A DNA stretch of 64,000 nt from Pelecanus crispus (Eukaryota > Chordata > Aves > Pelecaniformes > Pelecanidae): positions 7,340,542 through 7,404,541 of the forward strand of contig NC_134661.1 of the NCBI RefSeq assembly GCF_030463565.1, given 5' to 3'. Every line of letters begins with the position of its first letter. The stretch's first letter is position 1. The notes below the pieces were generated by a model. The model saw only the letters and a list, made by a program, of their open reading frames with translations, had not been told where the DNA came from and searched no databases. Below are positions 24,501 to 39,650 of this stretch, piece after piece. Both the position numbers and the translations under genes were made by a program.

Positions 24501-26457
24501 CTTTGGCTGCAGGCTGAGCACATTCAGGCTTGTTATCGCTGGCTGGTAGGGGTGGGTGATGCTGTGAAACAGAAACTGCCTCTGCTCTGCCCGGTGTGTG
24601 CTGCTCGCTCAGTCCCCATCCCCTGACGTGAGCGGGGAGGTGGCTCTCGATGGCCGGGAGATGTTAGCGGTGCCTGCGCCAAGGGCCCCGCGGGCGGCGG
24701 GAGGAGGGCCGAGCCGGCAGGACTGGACGCCTGTGCCGGGGGGTGGCCCTGCGCACCCTGCTGCTGGCCAGGGCGGGTGGCCAGGCAGCCTCCCCGGGAG
24801 CCCGGGGTGCTGTGCCTGCCGGCTCGGCGGCTGATGCGCCTGGGCTGCCAGCAGTTACTAAGGCACAGTTTGAGAGGTGTCGCGTCCCCCCCGACGTTCA
24901 GCTGGGGGCCGAGGCAGACCCTGCGTGGGGAGCACGCGTGGCCACGCCGGGGTGCGTGACTCAGGGGATAATGCCCAGGAAGTGACACCACCGCATTGCA
25001 AGAAAGGGCACAGCCGTATTTACGAAGCATGAGCTGGAGCAGGCTCTCGACGTGCTCATTAGAGCCCTTGATTCCCAGCAGGAAACACGAGGGTAGAGAA
25101 AATCCAGCTGGAAGGGGGCAACTCGGCGGCAGCTCCTGCTCTGCCCAACGCCCCCATCCTCTCTGCCCGTTCCCAGCGCCGTGCACCGGCCCAGGTGGGG
25201 CTTGCTGGCTTGGCAGGGAAGGGGATGTTTTCTGGTTATGGGGAAATGTGACCGCTAGCAGCTGCAGGGCCAAAAATTGGAGAGAGTCTTCTGGAGAGGC
25301 GTGTTTGAGCCCACCTCTTGGCCGGTAAGTGGTCCCCTGGGAGCGGGGCTGGGGTGTGGGTGCCCGAGCTGGCTGCACTCTGCTGCCAAAGGATGGCGGC
25401 TCCGCTTCTCTCTTGGGTGGCCTTCTGCGGGGCAGGAGCGATGCTGCCTGTAGGGACACGCAGTCCAAATGTGGGTGGCAATGGTTTCACCCGCTTCCCT
25501 CGACCAGGCCGGTGTGAATGCGGCCGGTCACAGCTGTGCGGCGCTGGGAGCAGTGCCGGGAGACCGCGGGCAGGAGGAGCGAGGCAGGGTGGTAAGCGCC
25601 TGCAGAGAACGAAGCCCAGGCCGGGCTGTCGCTGCCGTGCGCTGGCTGGCGATGCCTTGCAGTTTCTGTAAGGCGCGCGGTCATTTCTTACTGCCAAAGT
25701 TGTATCTGAGAGTTTACCGATGAAATTACAGTAGCAGAGGAAATGGCATTTATTGTGGGCTTTGAACATGGGTGCTCTCGGAAGGAAAACAAAAGGCTCT
25801 CGCTTATGTAGCTGATCGAAGCCGATGGAGCGCTTAGGAAGAGTATATCTTGAGGAAAGGAAACAAATACATATTCTTTTGCAAATTCATGGATCAAGAG
25901 TGACACAACTGCAGAACAGCATTCCAGGGTGCAGGACATTTCAGGGCTTGGAAAACACTGATTATTAAGTATTACTAAATAACAGCTGGAAATTGCACTG
26001 TATTTTTCAAATGGCTAATTAAGGATAGATGCATAAATTGGGGCACTAGCTTCGTGGAACTGGGCCACAGTGTGACTGACCCGATGCCAAATAACCGGCT
26101 GATCACTCTGATCGAAGCAATCAGTTTGGGAAATTCGGCCAGCAGCCACCAAAAGGGGAAAAACTCTGCAACAAAGAGGCTTTCAGCCATCCTGGGTGGG
26201 ATACGGGGTGGGATACGGGGTGGGCTTTGTGGTACAGAAGGAGGCACCGCAGCGGTAACTTGCCATGCACCTCGTGGCGGTGTGGAGGAATAGCCACCAG
26301 CGGCAATGGCTGGCCGTGCCGCGGAGCTCGGTGCCGTGCCGGGGAGCTCGGCTCCGCGTCACCTTTGCCTTCACGGCTGCCCGGGCGGTGGGGGGCAGCC
26401 ACGGGGACTCTCCTGTGGGCAGCGGTCATTGCCGGTAACGGTGTCCTCTGCTCGCAG
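15547..26457. other. Interval between the divergent IL10RA and TMPRSS13 genes; no coding exon recognised
   Basis: About 11 kb without a recognised coding exon on either strand. It should hold the IL10RA promoter on the left and the untranslated leader and initiating exon of TMPRSS13 on the right. Sequence is mostly GC-rich, with AT-rich patches at about 17.8-18.0, 23.5-24.2 and 25.7-26.1 kb that could be conserved noncoding elements. A TATA-like TATTTAAG lies at 22746-22753. No interspersed repeat was recognised. Confidence 0.5.
15684..15703 (-). promoter_or_regulatory. Inverted repeat with ETS-type cores upstream of IL10RA
   Basis: AAGTCGCT and AGCGACTT form perfect 8-bp arms around a 4-base loop (GTGT), 138-157 bases before the IL10RA ATG. 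Each arm adjoins a GGAA core: GGAAAGTCGC on the plus strand and GGAAGTCGC on the minus strand. A CRE-like TGACGTCT lies nearby at 15651-15658. ETS factors such as PU.1 are known drivers of blood-cell genes, so a promoter role is plausible but inferred. Confidence 0.35.
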
Positions 26458-30863
<4,406 letters not shown>

Positions 30864-32225
30864 GACCGGGATGGACACTTGCCTGGGCTGTCCCTCTCCG
30901 GCTGGTACGGGCCCCTGTCCTTGACTGCTGCCAGGGCGTGATGCTACCAGCAGATCCCCCCACCTATCTCTGGACTGTCCACGCAGCCGGGGACCTGTCG
31001 CTGCCCCCAACCTCTGAAAATACGGCGCCTGCAAAGTGACTCTGCCCTCGCCCGGTGCAAGGGAGGTGGCCTGGGGGCGGCTGGGCCGAGCACCCAGCCA
31101 GCCCCGGCAGCGCGCCGGGGGCAGCAGCCTGTGCCGGCAGCCAGCCGTGCCGCCGGGGAGGCACCTCCTTGCCCTGTGTCTGTGGTCCTTCTCGTGTAAA
31201 TAGACGTGTATGGACGGGGGTGTCGCGAGTGCTTCCTGGCAGGACTGCAGCATGCTCGGCGGGCGAGGGGCTGCTAGTGCTGCCCGTCGATCTGGAGGAG
31301 GTTGCAGATGGAAGCGAGGAGCAGGAAAGCCGTGGGATGCCCATGGCAAGGGAGTCCTCTCCTCTGCATGCTGCTGCCAGGTCGCAGCTGTGCCGACTTG
31401 GGGTGCGGGATGGGGCTGAGCTGACACGGTGCAGCTGTGTGCCATCGGCCCTGGTGGGCAGCAGCTGCCCCCACCCTGAGGCCATGCTCCCTGTTTTCTG
31501 CAGGGAGGGCTGAGCAAAGGGGAGCCCCGAGGTGCAGTTATACCACCCTCTGGGAGGAGCAGGAGTTACTCTCGTGTTTGCAGATCGGTTTAGGAAGCGC
31601 ATTTTAAATGATGTTCTTCCCCATGAGAGAAATACCCATTTGTTTGTTTTTCTGTGCCGTGGATATGGTCAGAGCAAGCACTCACTCCCAGGACTGTGTG
31701 CAGCTGGTCTTGGCTCCCCCCCCTGCTCTGATGAAGATTTTGGCAGCGGTGTGGGGCAGGTCTGCTCTCTGGGGGTGGCTGCAGGAGCTGTGGCAGAAGC
31801 CAGCAGCAGCCAAAGCCAAGGTGGAGCGTGATGGAGAGCAGCTACCCCTCCCCGGCAGCGCCCAGCCCCTCCCGGATCTCAGAGGTGTCTGTTCAGTGAG
31901 CAGTGCCAGATGGCTTCTCCCTCCGGCTGCTGAACACGCAGGAATCGCATAGCCAGCCTTACCTCCCTGGCTACACCAGAGCAGGGATGCGTTTCCCCCA
32001 AGGAAACAAGTGCCTGCATCTCCCTGCGGATGCTTTGAGGCATGCAAGGTGCTCCGGGAGCCCCCCTGGTTGGCAGCGTGAGCGCCCGTCGGGTGGGCAG
32101 AGGCTGGCTGCTCCTTTGCTGAGGCTGCAGCATCCTCCCTAGACCTGTGGACAGCTGCAGAGAGGGGTCCTGGGGAGCCTGGCCACCTGCCACTCTTCTC
32201 AATAAATGTTTTGGTAGTGCTCCGT
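30864..32225 (+). other. TMPRSS13: TMPRSS13 3' untranslated region
   Basis: Continuous sequence from the stop to the first good poly(A) signal, about 1.36 kb. No coding potential related to known families. The right end is inferred from the poly(A) signal and the GT-rich sequence after it. Confidence 0.55.
32201..32206 (+). terminator. TMPRSS13: Poly(A) signal AATAAA of TMPRSS13
   Basis: Canonical AATAAA followed within 25 bases by GT-rich TTTTGGTAGTG and CCGTGTGG, the usual downstream element. It is the first such signal after the TMPRSS13 stop. Confidence 0.65.
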
Positions 32226-32229
32226 GTGG

Positions 32230-35200
32230 AGACGGCTCTTTTGGACAGGCTGGAAAGGCAGCTGGCAAGCGGCAGCACCCAGGTACCAAGGAAGCCCCAG
32301 GGAGGGGGGAGAGCTCTGCCCAGCCCTGGGCTCTGCACAGGGCTCCAGCCTGAGACCACGCTGTGGTGCCCCGGAGCTGCCCCCGTCCTCACGGGGAAAT
32401 GCCGTGTGTGCTGCAGTGGGCGCATGGGACCGGCGAGCCAGCGGGGGGGTGCCCCCGTGCAGCCCACAGGCGGGGGGCTGCAGGGTGAGCGCAGCACCCA
32501 AGCGCACGCTCACTCCTGAGCTGCTCTGTGGCTGTTGCAATTGTGGGCGCATGTGATGGAGCAGCTTTTTGCAAAAGCCCTTCTTGCCCTTCACCCTCTG
32601 CGTTACTGCTCGTGACTGGGAGAAGGGGGGTGCATCAGGTCTTGTGGGGGCTCGGCAGTAGATGCTCGGGTATGGATGCAGTGTAGGGGTAGAGCCGTGG
32701 GGGTAAAGCCTCCTGGGGGGGGAATCCATGGGCGTGAGCCCAAGGGGGAGCCGTATCAAAATTCAGTTTGTGAATGCTGTGGACCAGAATAAAATGCTTT
32801 CCTGAGAAGGCTGCACAGCTGGTGCAACTGCCCCATGTTAGAGAAACAGCAGTAATAAGTATTTAGCCTTGAATTTTCCTTGGGAGGAGGAGAGGTTACT
32901 TGCAACTGGTTTGCTGTAACCCATCTTCTTGCAGCTGGGAACATTAAAGGAGGGACCGGTGCTTTGGGGAGCTCACTTGCTCTCTTTGAAATAGTCTGAA
33001 GCTGCCTCACGAGTCCGTCTCTGCTAGCCCCAGCCACAGTGGCCTCTTCTCTCCCCAGCCCAGGCGCGCAACAGCCACCCGCTACAGCCTGCCGCTCCCT
33101 CCTGGGGAAGGAGGTCGGTGTGGCGTGGAGGGGTCAGTGCTGTGCTGTCCGGCGTGTCCTGCAGAGGAACTGGAAGCATCCCTTCCCCGAATGATGTGAG
33201 TACTGGACTTTGCACGGGCCAGGCAGCCTGGTTTCTGACCCACATCGCTTACAGCGGGGCTACCTGGCTGTTCCTGGACTGGGGAGACTCATTTCCTATA
33301 AGTGCTGGAGACTGCGTCTCCAACCGTGCACAGGCTCTGGAGCTGCAGAGGCTACCTCCAAAGTGAAGATGAGAAATTCTCGGGGTGCGTGGGCCGCTGC
33401 AGGCCCGTCCCCTCCTCACCTCCTGGGAGCATCCCCCGGGTTCCCAGAACTGGCTGTCTGCTGTGGAAAAGGTTATCTGCAGGCAGAAAGCTGCGGTTTG
33501 CATTTGAATTTTGGGATTGCAGGTCTAGTCTGGCTCTACGTGTGCAGAAAGCACCTACCTCTCCCTGGGACTCGGAGCGGGCTGCAGCGTGCAGGGCGAT
33601 GCTTGGCGGCTGCTCTAAGACCTGCACCGAAACAATAAGTGTTGTTGCCTTTTGGGAAACACTGAGTCAGCCTGACCTCAAATAGCTTTTCAAAGAAGCA
33701 ACCCAGAAACCTCCCACGTCATGTGCGAGCCTCTCAAAAAGCGGGTGTGCAGGGGCCAAGGGACCGTTTTCACTTCACTTTGTGATGTCTCTGCTGTTCA
33801 GTGAGTTTGGGGCAGGGAAAAACCTGCTGCTGGCAACAAGCTGAGCGTAGCTCAGGCCAGAGAGGGACCCTGCCTTTGTAGCTGCGGTGCAAAACCCAGC
33901 CTGTTCAGGCTCCTGTTGTAACGGGGCGATGACCTGCAGAGCTGCGGGACCCATGGTGGTAGTGGGAGAGCGAGCAGAGCCAGCGGGCGCGGGGAGGTGT
34001 ATGTGCTGAGCTCCACCGTGTGCACGCAGCTGGAGAGCCGTGCAGGGCTGCAGATACCACCCTGCAGCTCTGCCCCAGGTTGGGGTGAATCCCAAGGCGG
34101 GGGGGCCAGTTCGGCCTCTTGGGGGACGGAGGGGCTGGCTGGGCGGGGTGTGGGCTCAGGGGTGCTGCTCAGCTGGAAAACGCTGAGCCGGACCAGAAGC
34201 ATTGCTGGGTACCGACAGCTGGTGCTGCTAGAATGACGCTGAAAACGGCGTCTAAAAATTGAAGTGTGAAAAGGGCCAGGGGCAAACCTGCCGCAGCAGT
34301 CGTGCAGTCGGGGCGCGCGAGGTGGGGCTGCCGTGCTGGCGGTGGGAGGAATGGGGGCTCTTGCTCCCCGCGCGCAGAGGCACTGCACCTTTGCCGACCC
34401 TCTTACAGCTGACCGCCCCGCTCGTGCAGCAGAGAAGGAAATGTCTTTTTGACAAACAAAAGCAGTTGAGATGGGGTGGGAGTAGGGGCCCCACACCACT
34501 TCCCCGTTTTGTGTTGCTCTGATTAAATTGTGCATTCAATGGGTCTTATGTTACAGACCCAGCTTACATTTGTCCAAAGGCTCTCGGGGATCTCGGGGTT
34601 TCTGCTCATAAAAGTCATAGTGTGCACCACGGAGCAGCAGCTCATAACATTTTATTGCTGTCTGAGATGGCGTGCTGGAGAAGCAGATCTTTTGAGAAAG
34701 AATAAAACAAAAATTGGAACCTAGTAAGAGCTGATCTTGTTGGAACTGTGTTCCTGCTAACGATGCCATTTCAGCGCGCGGAGGACCTGCTTCTCTGCTG
34801 TGGATTTCACCTCCTCAGAGGTTATTGCTCTTCTGCTCTCTGAAATAGCCTCTCAAAGCAGAGAAACGATTTCAGCCCCTAATACAAATTTAATTTATTT
34901 CTTCTAAACCTGCCATCCAGTGGTCCCTCCTCGCAGGCCCACAGAAAGGTATGCTGTGTTTTCCCAAGGGCTGAAGTTTTCTAACCAGATTAGAAGCCAT
35001 TAGTTTCTCGTGAAGCTGCCTGGCCACGGCTGTTGTGCTCTGCTGTTCCCAAAGACAACGCCGCGCAGATGAAGCAGATGTCTCGGGCACCGCTTCGCCT
35101 CCGCTCCTGGAGCATTCCAGCGAAAAGGCCCTGCTGTCCGTAGCCCCGGGGGGAGCACGGCCGCAGTGGGTGCCAGCCCAGCCCCGAGGAGCCCCCCGGG

Positions 35201-38186
35201 ACCGGCCCAGGGCAGCGCCTGCAGCTCTTGCAAAGCCCCCTGCTCTTAGCACCCTGCACCAGGGGCAGGCGCCGGGTGGGTGATGCCTTTCCCTGCCCTC
35301 CCCTGGCCCGCCGCCCGCGCTCCTCTCGGGCACGGCAGCCACGTAGGGCCCCTGGCACCTCTGCCTCACGGAGGGTCCCGCTGGGAGGGGGCTTTGCCTC
35401 TGCTTTGCCTCCTCTCTCGCACGGAACCGCCTTTCCCCTGCGTCCAGCTGGTCGGGCGCCGAGGGAGGAGACCATGGCGGGGTTTGGGTTAATCCAGTTC
35501 ATTTTGCTGATGTCTCTCTGGGCAGCTCCTAGCTGCGGTGCTGCTGTCCCTCGTGCGTGTTCTCGGGGTCCCGTCTGGGGGGAACAGCCCACAGCGGGCA
35601 AATTCCCGCAGCAGGCAGGCCGTCCCCTCTCGCTCGGCCGCATCCTGCTCCGGAGCGTCTTCCGAGCCCGGGGTGCCGAGTGTGGCCCCACATCTGGCCA
35701 GTCTGCTTCCATATTCCTCTGGGCTTTAGAAATCATAGGCCAGTGTCCCCGAGGAATATGAATTACAAAAATACAGTCTGGCGGGCACCATGTGAATTAC
35801 TGCCCATTAGTGGTGTTTTTCCCAAACTCTCCTTTTATAGCTCTTTATTCTGTTGTGTCAAAACTGATTTGTTTATACGGTTTCTGAGATGATGTTTCTC
35901 TACAAAAATATTTTTCCCGTAGTTTCGGATTGGTTCCCTTCCGCAGTCGGTAACGTCACCACTTGGCAGGGAGTCGCTGAACTTCGGCGTGTGCAGCCCC
36001 CACGCTGGCTGTGCTCGGCTAGCGAACGCGGCCCTCGGCAGCCTCTGTGCAGCCTGCTGCTCTCTCCTTCGCTCCCAGGGGAGTCCCGAGCGCACGGAAT
36101 GCCCGAGACCTGATGCGAGGCGGTGTTATTGGGTTCAATACAGCTGTCTGGCCATGCACAAATTTTGTCACTGCTCAGTTCTCCTGCGCCCCTGACCGTG
36201 CTGAGGGCTGCGTCGCCACCAGACGGGCAGTTTGCAAGCTTGGCACTGCAGAGAAGGGACAGACCTTAAAACTGGAGTTTTGGAGAGCTGGCGGCTCCTT
36301 TCCCTGCTCCCCGCCAGGCCTCGCTGCCCCGACAGCACAGGGAGGAGGTGCCCGCTCGGCGCCGGCTCCAGTGTAAGATGACACAGGCCGAGATGAAATC
36401 ATGCCCTGGGTGAAGCCGCTGGCAATGCTCCTATTGCCTCCAAGAGCATGAGGAGATCCGCCCGGCCGCTTCATTCGCATAAATCCCCACCGCCTGCCTG
36501 GCCTCCGTGCCGCTAGTCCGCATTACGCCAGCAAAAGGTTTGGCCCAGTTTTGCCAGGAAAGAAACCATCGCTCGCTCCGGTCCTCTCCGGCAGCACGGC
36601 TCTGTGCAGCAGCCGGTTATCGTCAGCAGCCGCCGGTGCTGCTTTCCTTCCGTGGGAGTGGCGCAGCCGACCCTTCGCGTCCTACGTTCACAATGGGGTC
36701 TCTATTTTAGCTGAGTTTGTACAGAAAAAAGGCGATGGTGCCAGTTTTGTAGGTTCCCCTCGCTTTGGGCAGCGCCTTGCAGATTTGTAAATAAAGGACT
36801 AAAGGGAGCAGAGCCCATCGCACATGCAGCCGCAGCCAGCCGTGCGTCCCGGCCGCTGCCTGCGCGGGGGCTCGGTGTCTGTGCCTCCGCTGTGCTCACT
36901 GCAGTCCCCGGGGCACGATCACGGCATCAGAATATTTTACTGCGTGGAGTGGTAATAACAGCTGAGGACTGGGCAAGGGCAGCGGAGCCCAAAACTTGAT
37001 TATAACTGCTTGATCCCTGCCTCGCTCGCTGCAGGGTAACCGACAGCCTTACCATCTTATCCCTGTGCGTTAGAGACACTTGATGTTGTCCAGCTCCTCT
37101 GTGTTGGTCTGTATCTTGTGACCCTTCTGAATAATTGCCTTGAAATGCCAGTGCTCATTTATTTTCTTTTTATGTTTTATGGGAAATGAATGTACAATGC
37201 ACTATGTGCCATTACTGTCCGTGAGGCTGATTTCTATCTAAGATGCATTTGAGTTATTAGGGGATGAACCAGCTCAGCGGTGACAGCATTGCTAAGGTGT
37301 TTTTTTCAAGAAGAAATGGCTCTCCAGGGCAGCAGCAGGAGCCAGGCAGACACGGGTGTGCCAGCCTGGCCTGAAAGGGAGCAGTGCCCCGCGGCGCTTG
37401 GCAGGCAGCTGCTGCCCAGCAGTGCTCTCGGCACCCCATTGCCCATCCGACGCCGCGCCCAGCCGGTGGGAAGCTCTGGGTTTGTGTGGATGCCACCGAG
37501 CAGTTTTGGTGCTGTGGTTTGCATGGCTCTCGGGAGCTCGGGGCAGGCCCCCAGCTCACTGCCCTCCTGCTGCAGGTGCCCACAGCCACGGGGCAATGGC
37601 CGTGGCCAAAGCCTGCGGGCACCTCGGCGGCTCCAAGCACGACCAGGACCAAAGCTTCCCTCCCCGCTGCGGCTGCGACCAGGCTGCTCCCTGGCCACGA
37701 GCAGCTCGCCAGGCACAGGCGTTCCCTCCTGCCGTGCTATATTAAACACACGCTGTGCTGTATTAAACGCGTATCGCCCTCCTGGATCTTGCTCCGCCCA
37801 ACGTGCCCAGCTGCGCAATGGGAATAAAGCGGTCGGTTGCCACAAAGCTCTGTGACAGGGCGTTTGTTCACGGCAGCAGCGGCTCCAGCCCTTCTCCTCC
37901 TGTCAGCATTTTGCCCCGGCCGTCTCAAGTGTGTGCTGGTTTCTGACCTGCTCTGGGTAAAACCCAAAGGGTCTGTTCCTCTGCAGCCGCCAAACGCTGG
38001 CGGATCTGGGCGAGTCAGCGCAGGCAGCAGGTCCCCAGCACGCCTGAAACCGAAGCAGGTGCCAGCACCGCTGCGCCAGGCCAGGCTGGGCGCATCCCTG
38101 CTGCACCCTCCCCAGCTGCCCTGACCCGGGTGGCCCCTCAGCACCAGCACATAAGCCCTGTGAGCTGGACCACCCGGCCTGGCAGC
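32230..38186. other. Noncoding interval between TMPRSS13 and the FXYD6 promoter
   Basis: No exon recognised on either strand. AT-rich patches at about 34.4-34.9, 35.7-35.96 and 36.9-37.3 kb stand out from the GC-rich surroundings and are candidates for conserved noncoding elements. Nothing else can be supported. Confidence 0.45.
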
Positions 38187-38799
38187 GTGGCATCCCCTTG
38201 CCAGCAGCGTGGCATCCCCCTTTGCCAGAAGTGTGGCATCCCCTTGCCAGCAGCGTGGCATCCCCCTTTGCCAGCAGCGTTGCATCCCTTTGCCAGCAGC
38301 ATTGCATCCCTTTGCCAGCGGCGTGGCATCGCCTTCACCAGTGGCGTGGCATCCCCTTTGCCAGTAGGGTGGCATCCCCCTTTGCCAGCAGCGTGGCATC
38401 CCCCTTTGCCAGTGGCATGGCATCCCCCTGCCAGCAGCCTGGCACCCCCTTTGCCAGCGGTGTGGCATCCCCCTTTGCCAGCGGCGTTGCATCCCTTTGC
38501 CAGCGGCGTGGCATCCCTTTGCCAGCGGTGTGGCATCCCCCTTTGCCAGCAGCGTGGCATCCCCTTTGCCAGCAGCGTGGCATCCCCCTTTGCCAACGGC
38601 GTGGCACCCCCTTGCCAGCAGCGTTGCATCCCTTTGCCAGCAGTGTGGCACCCCCTTGCCAGCGGCGTGGCATCCCCCTTGCCAGCGGCGTGGCACCCCC
38701 TTTGCCAGCGGCGTGGCACCACCTTGCCAGCAGCGTTGCATCCCTTTGCCAGCGGCGTGGCATCCCCTTGCCAGCGGCATGGCACCCCCTGCCAGCTGC
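38187..38799 (+). repeat. Minisatellite, 27 copies of a 21-24 bp unit
   Basis: Each unit follows GTGGCATCCCC, a variable C/T run, then TTTGCCAGCGGC. Length varies because the C and T runs differ. Variant bases (GTTGCATC, GTGGCACC, CAGCAGC versus CAGCGGC) recur in blocks. Within each period TGCCA and TGGCA are inverted around six bases. It ends exactly where the FXYD6 CpG island begins. Because the unit is not a fixed multiple of three, long open frames appear on both strands; they are artefacts. Confidence 0.95.
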
Positions 38800-39650
38800 G
38801 CCCTGGTGCTCCGGGCAGGCCGGCAGCCGGGGGAAGAGCCCCCGCGCCGTTTCCCGGCTGCTCTGTGCTCGCCCCGTGCCGGGCCTACGGGCGCTCCGGC
38901 GGGCTGCTGCTCGCCCGCGGGCTGCCCCGCACTGCCCGGCGGCTGCGGGAGGCGGCAGCGCGCAGCGGGGGCCGCTCCCCGGCCCGCCCCGCCCGCCGCT
39001 CTCCGAGCCCCCGCAGCGGGGCGAGCCGCGCCCCGCCGGGCCACGCACACTCCCGCACGGCGACCACAAGCTCGCCCTCGGCGCCGCCCCGGCCCTCCGC
39101 TGCCGCCCCCCGCCCGGGGCCGGGCCCTCCGCGCCCCCCGGCCGGCGGCAGGCGCCGCCCCCGCCCCGCCCCCCCCGCCGCTTTGTGCGGCCGCCCCGCG
39201 CTGCCCGCCACGCCCGGCTCCGCTCCGCTCCCGGCCGGCACCGCCCGGAGCAGCGGGGCGCGACACCCGCTCCGCTCCGCTCCGCTGCGCTGCGGCGAGC
39301 TCAGGTGGGTCCGGGGCCCGCGGCGGGCGGGCAGGGGAGGGGGCGGCTCGGGGCTCCGTGCGCCCGCATTCTGCCGGGGAAGCCGCCGGGGCGCGGCCCC
39401 CCCCCCCCCCCCCCGCCCTGCCCGGGCCGGAGCGGTGCCCCCCGCATCCCCGGCGGCTGCCATGGCAACGCCGGGTACCGCGCCGGCCCTCATCCCGCCG
39501 TTGCCTGGTGACCGGCCCCCCGCGCCCGGAGGGATGCCCCGGCCGGCCCCGCCGCGACCACCGCGGGTATCCCGGGGGCACGCCTGCCTCCCCCGTGCTG
39601 CCCGGCCGGGGTCTCGGGGAGCAGCGCCCTAATCCTCCGCTCCACGCCTT
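38800..39650 (+). promoter_or_regulatory. FXYD6: CpG island, probable FXYD6 promoter and noncoding first exon
   Basis: Dense CpG and GC, with repeated CCGCTC blocks near 39270-39290 and a consensus donor CAG|GTGGGT at 39304/39305. This could end an untranslated first exon that splices to the CAGCCATGG exon at 46784. The island is followed by 7.5 kb without coding exons and then FXYD6, which from memory also has a 5' noncoding exon in human. An 18-base C run at 39397-39414 is a likely sequencing or assembly weak point. Transcript start not determined. Confidence 0.6.

Noticed and set aside
25640-25680. ATG CCT TGC AGT TTC T followed by GTAAGG as a TMPRSS13 start exon
   Set aside because: The donor is in phase 1, but the known next exon needs phase 0.
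37737-39581. 614-codon open frame on the minus strand
   Set aside because: Runs through the minisatellite and CpG island; low complexity, no domain, overlaps equally long frames on the plus strand.
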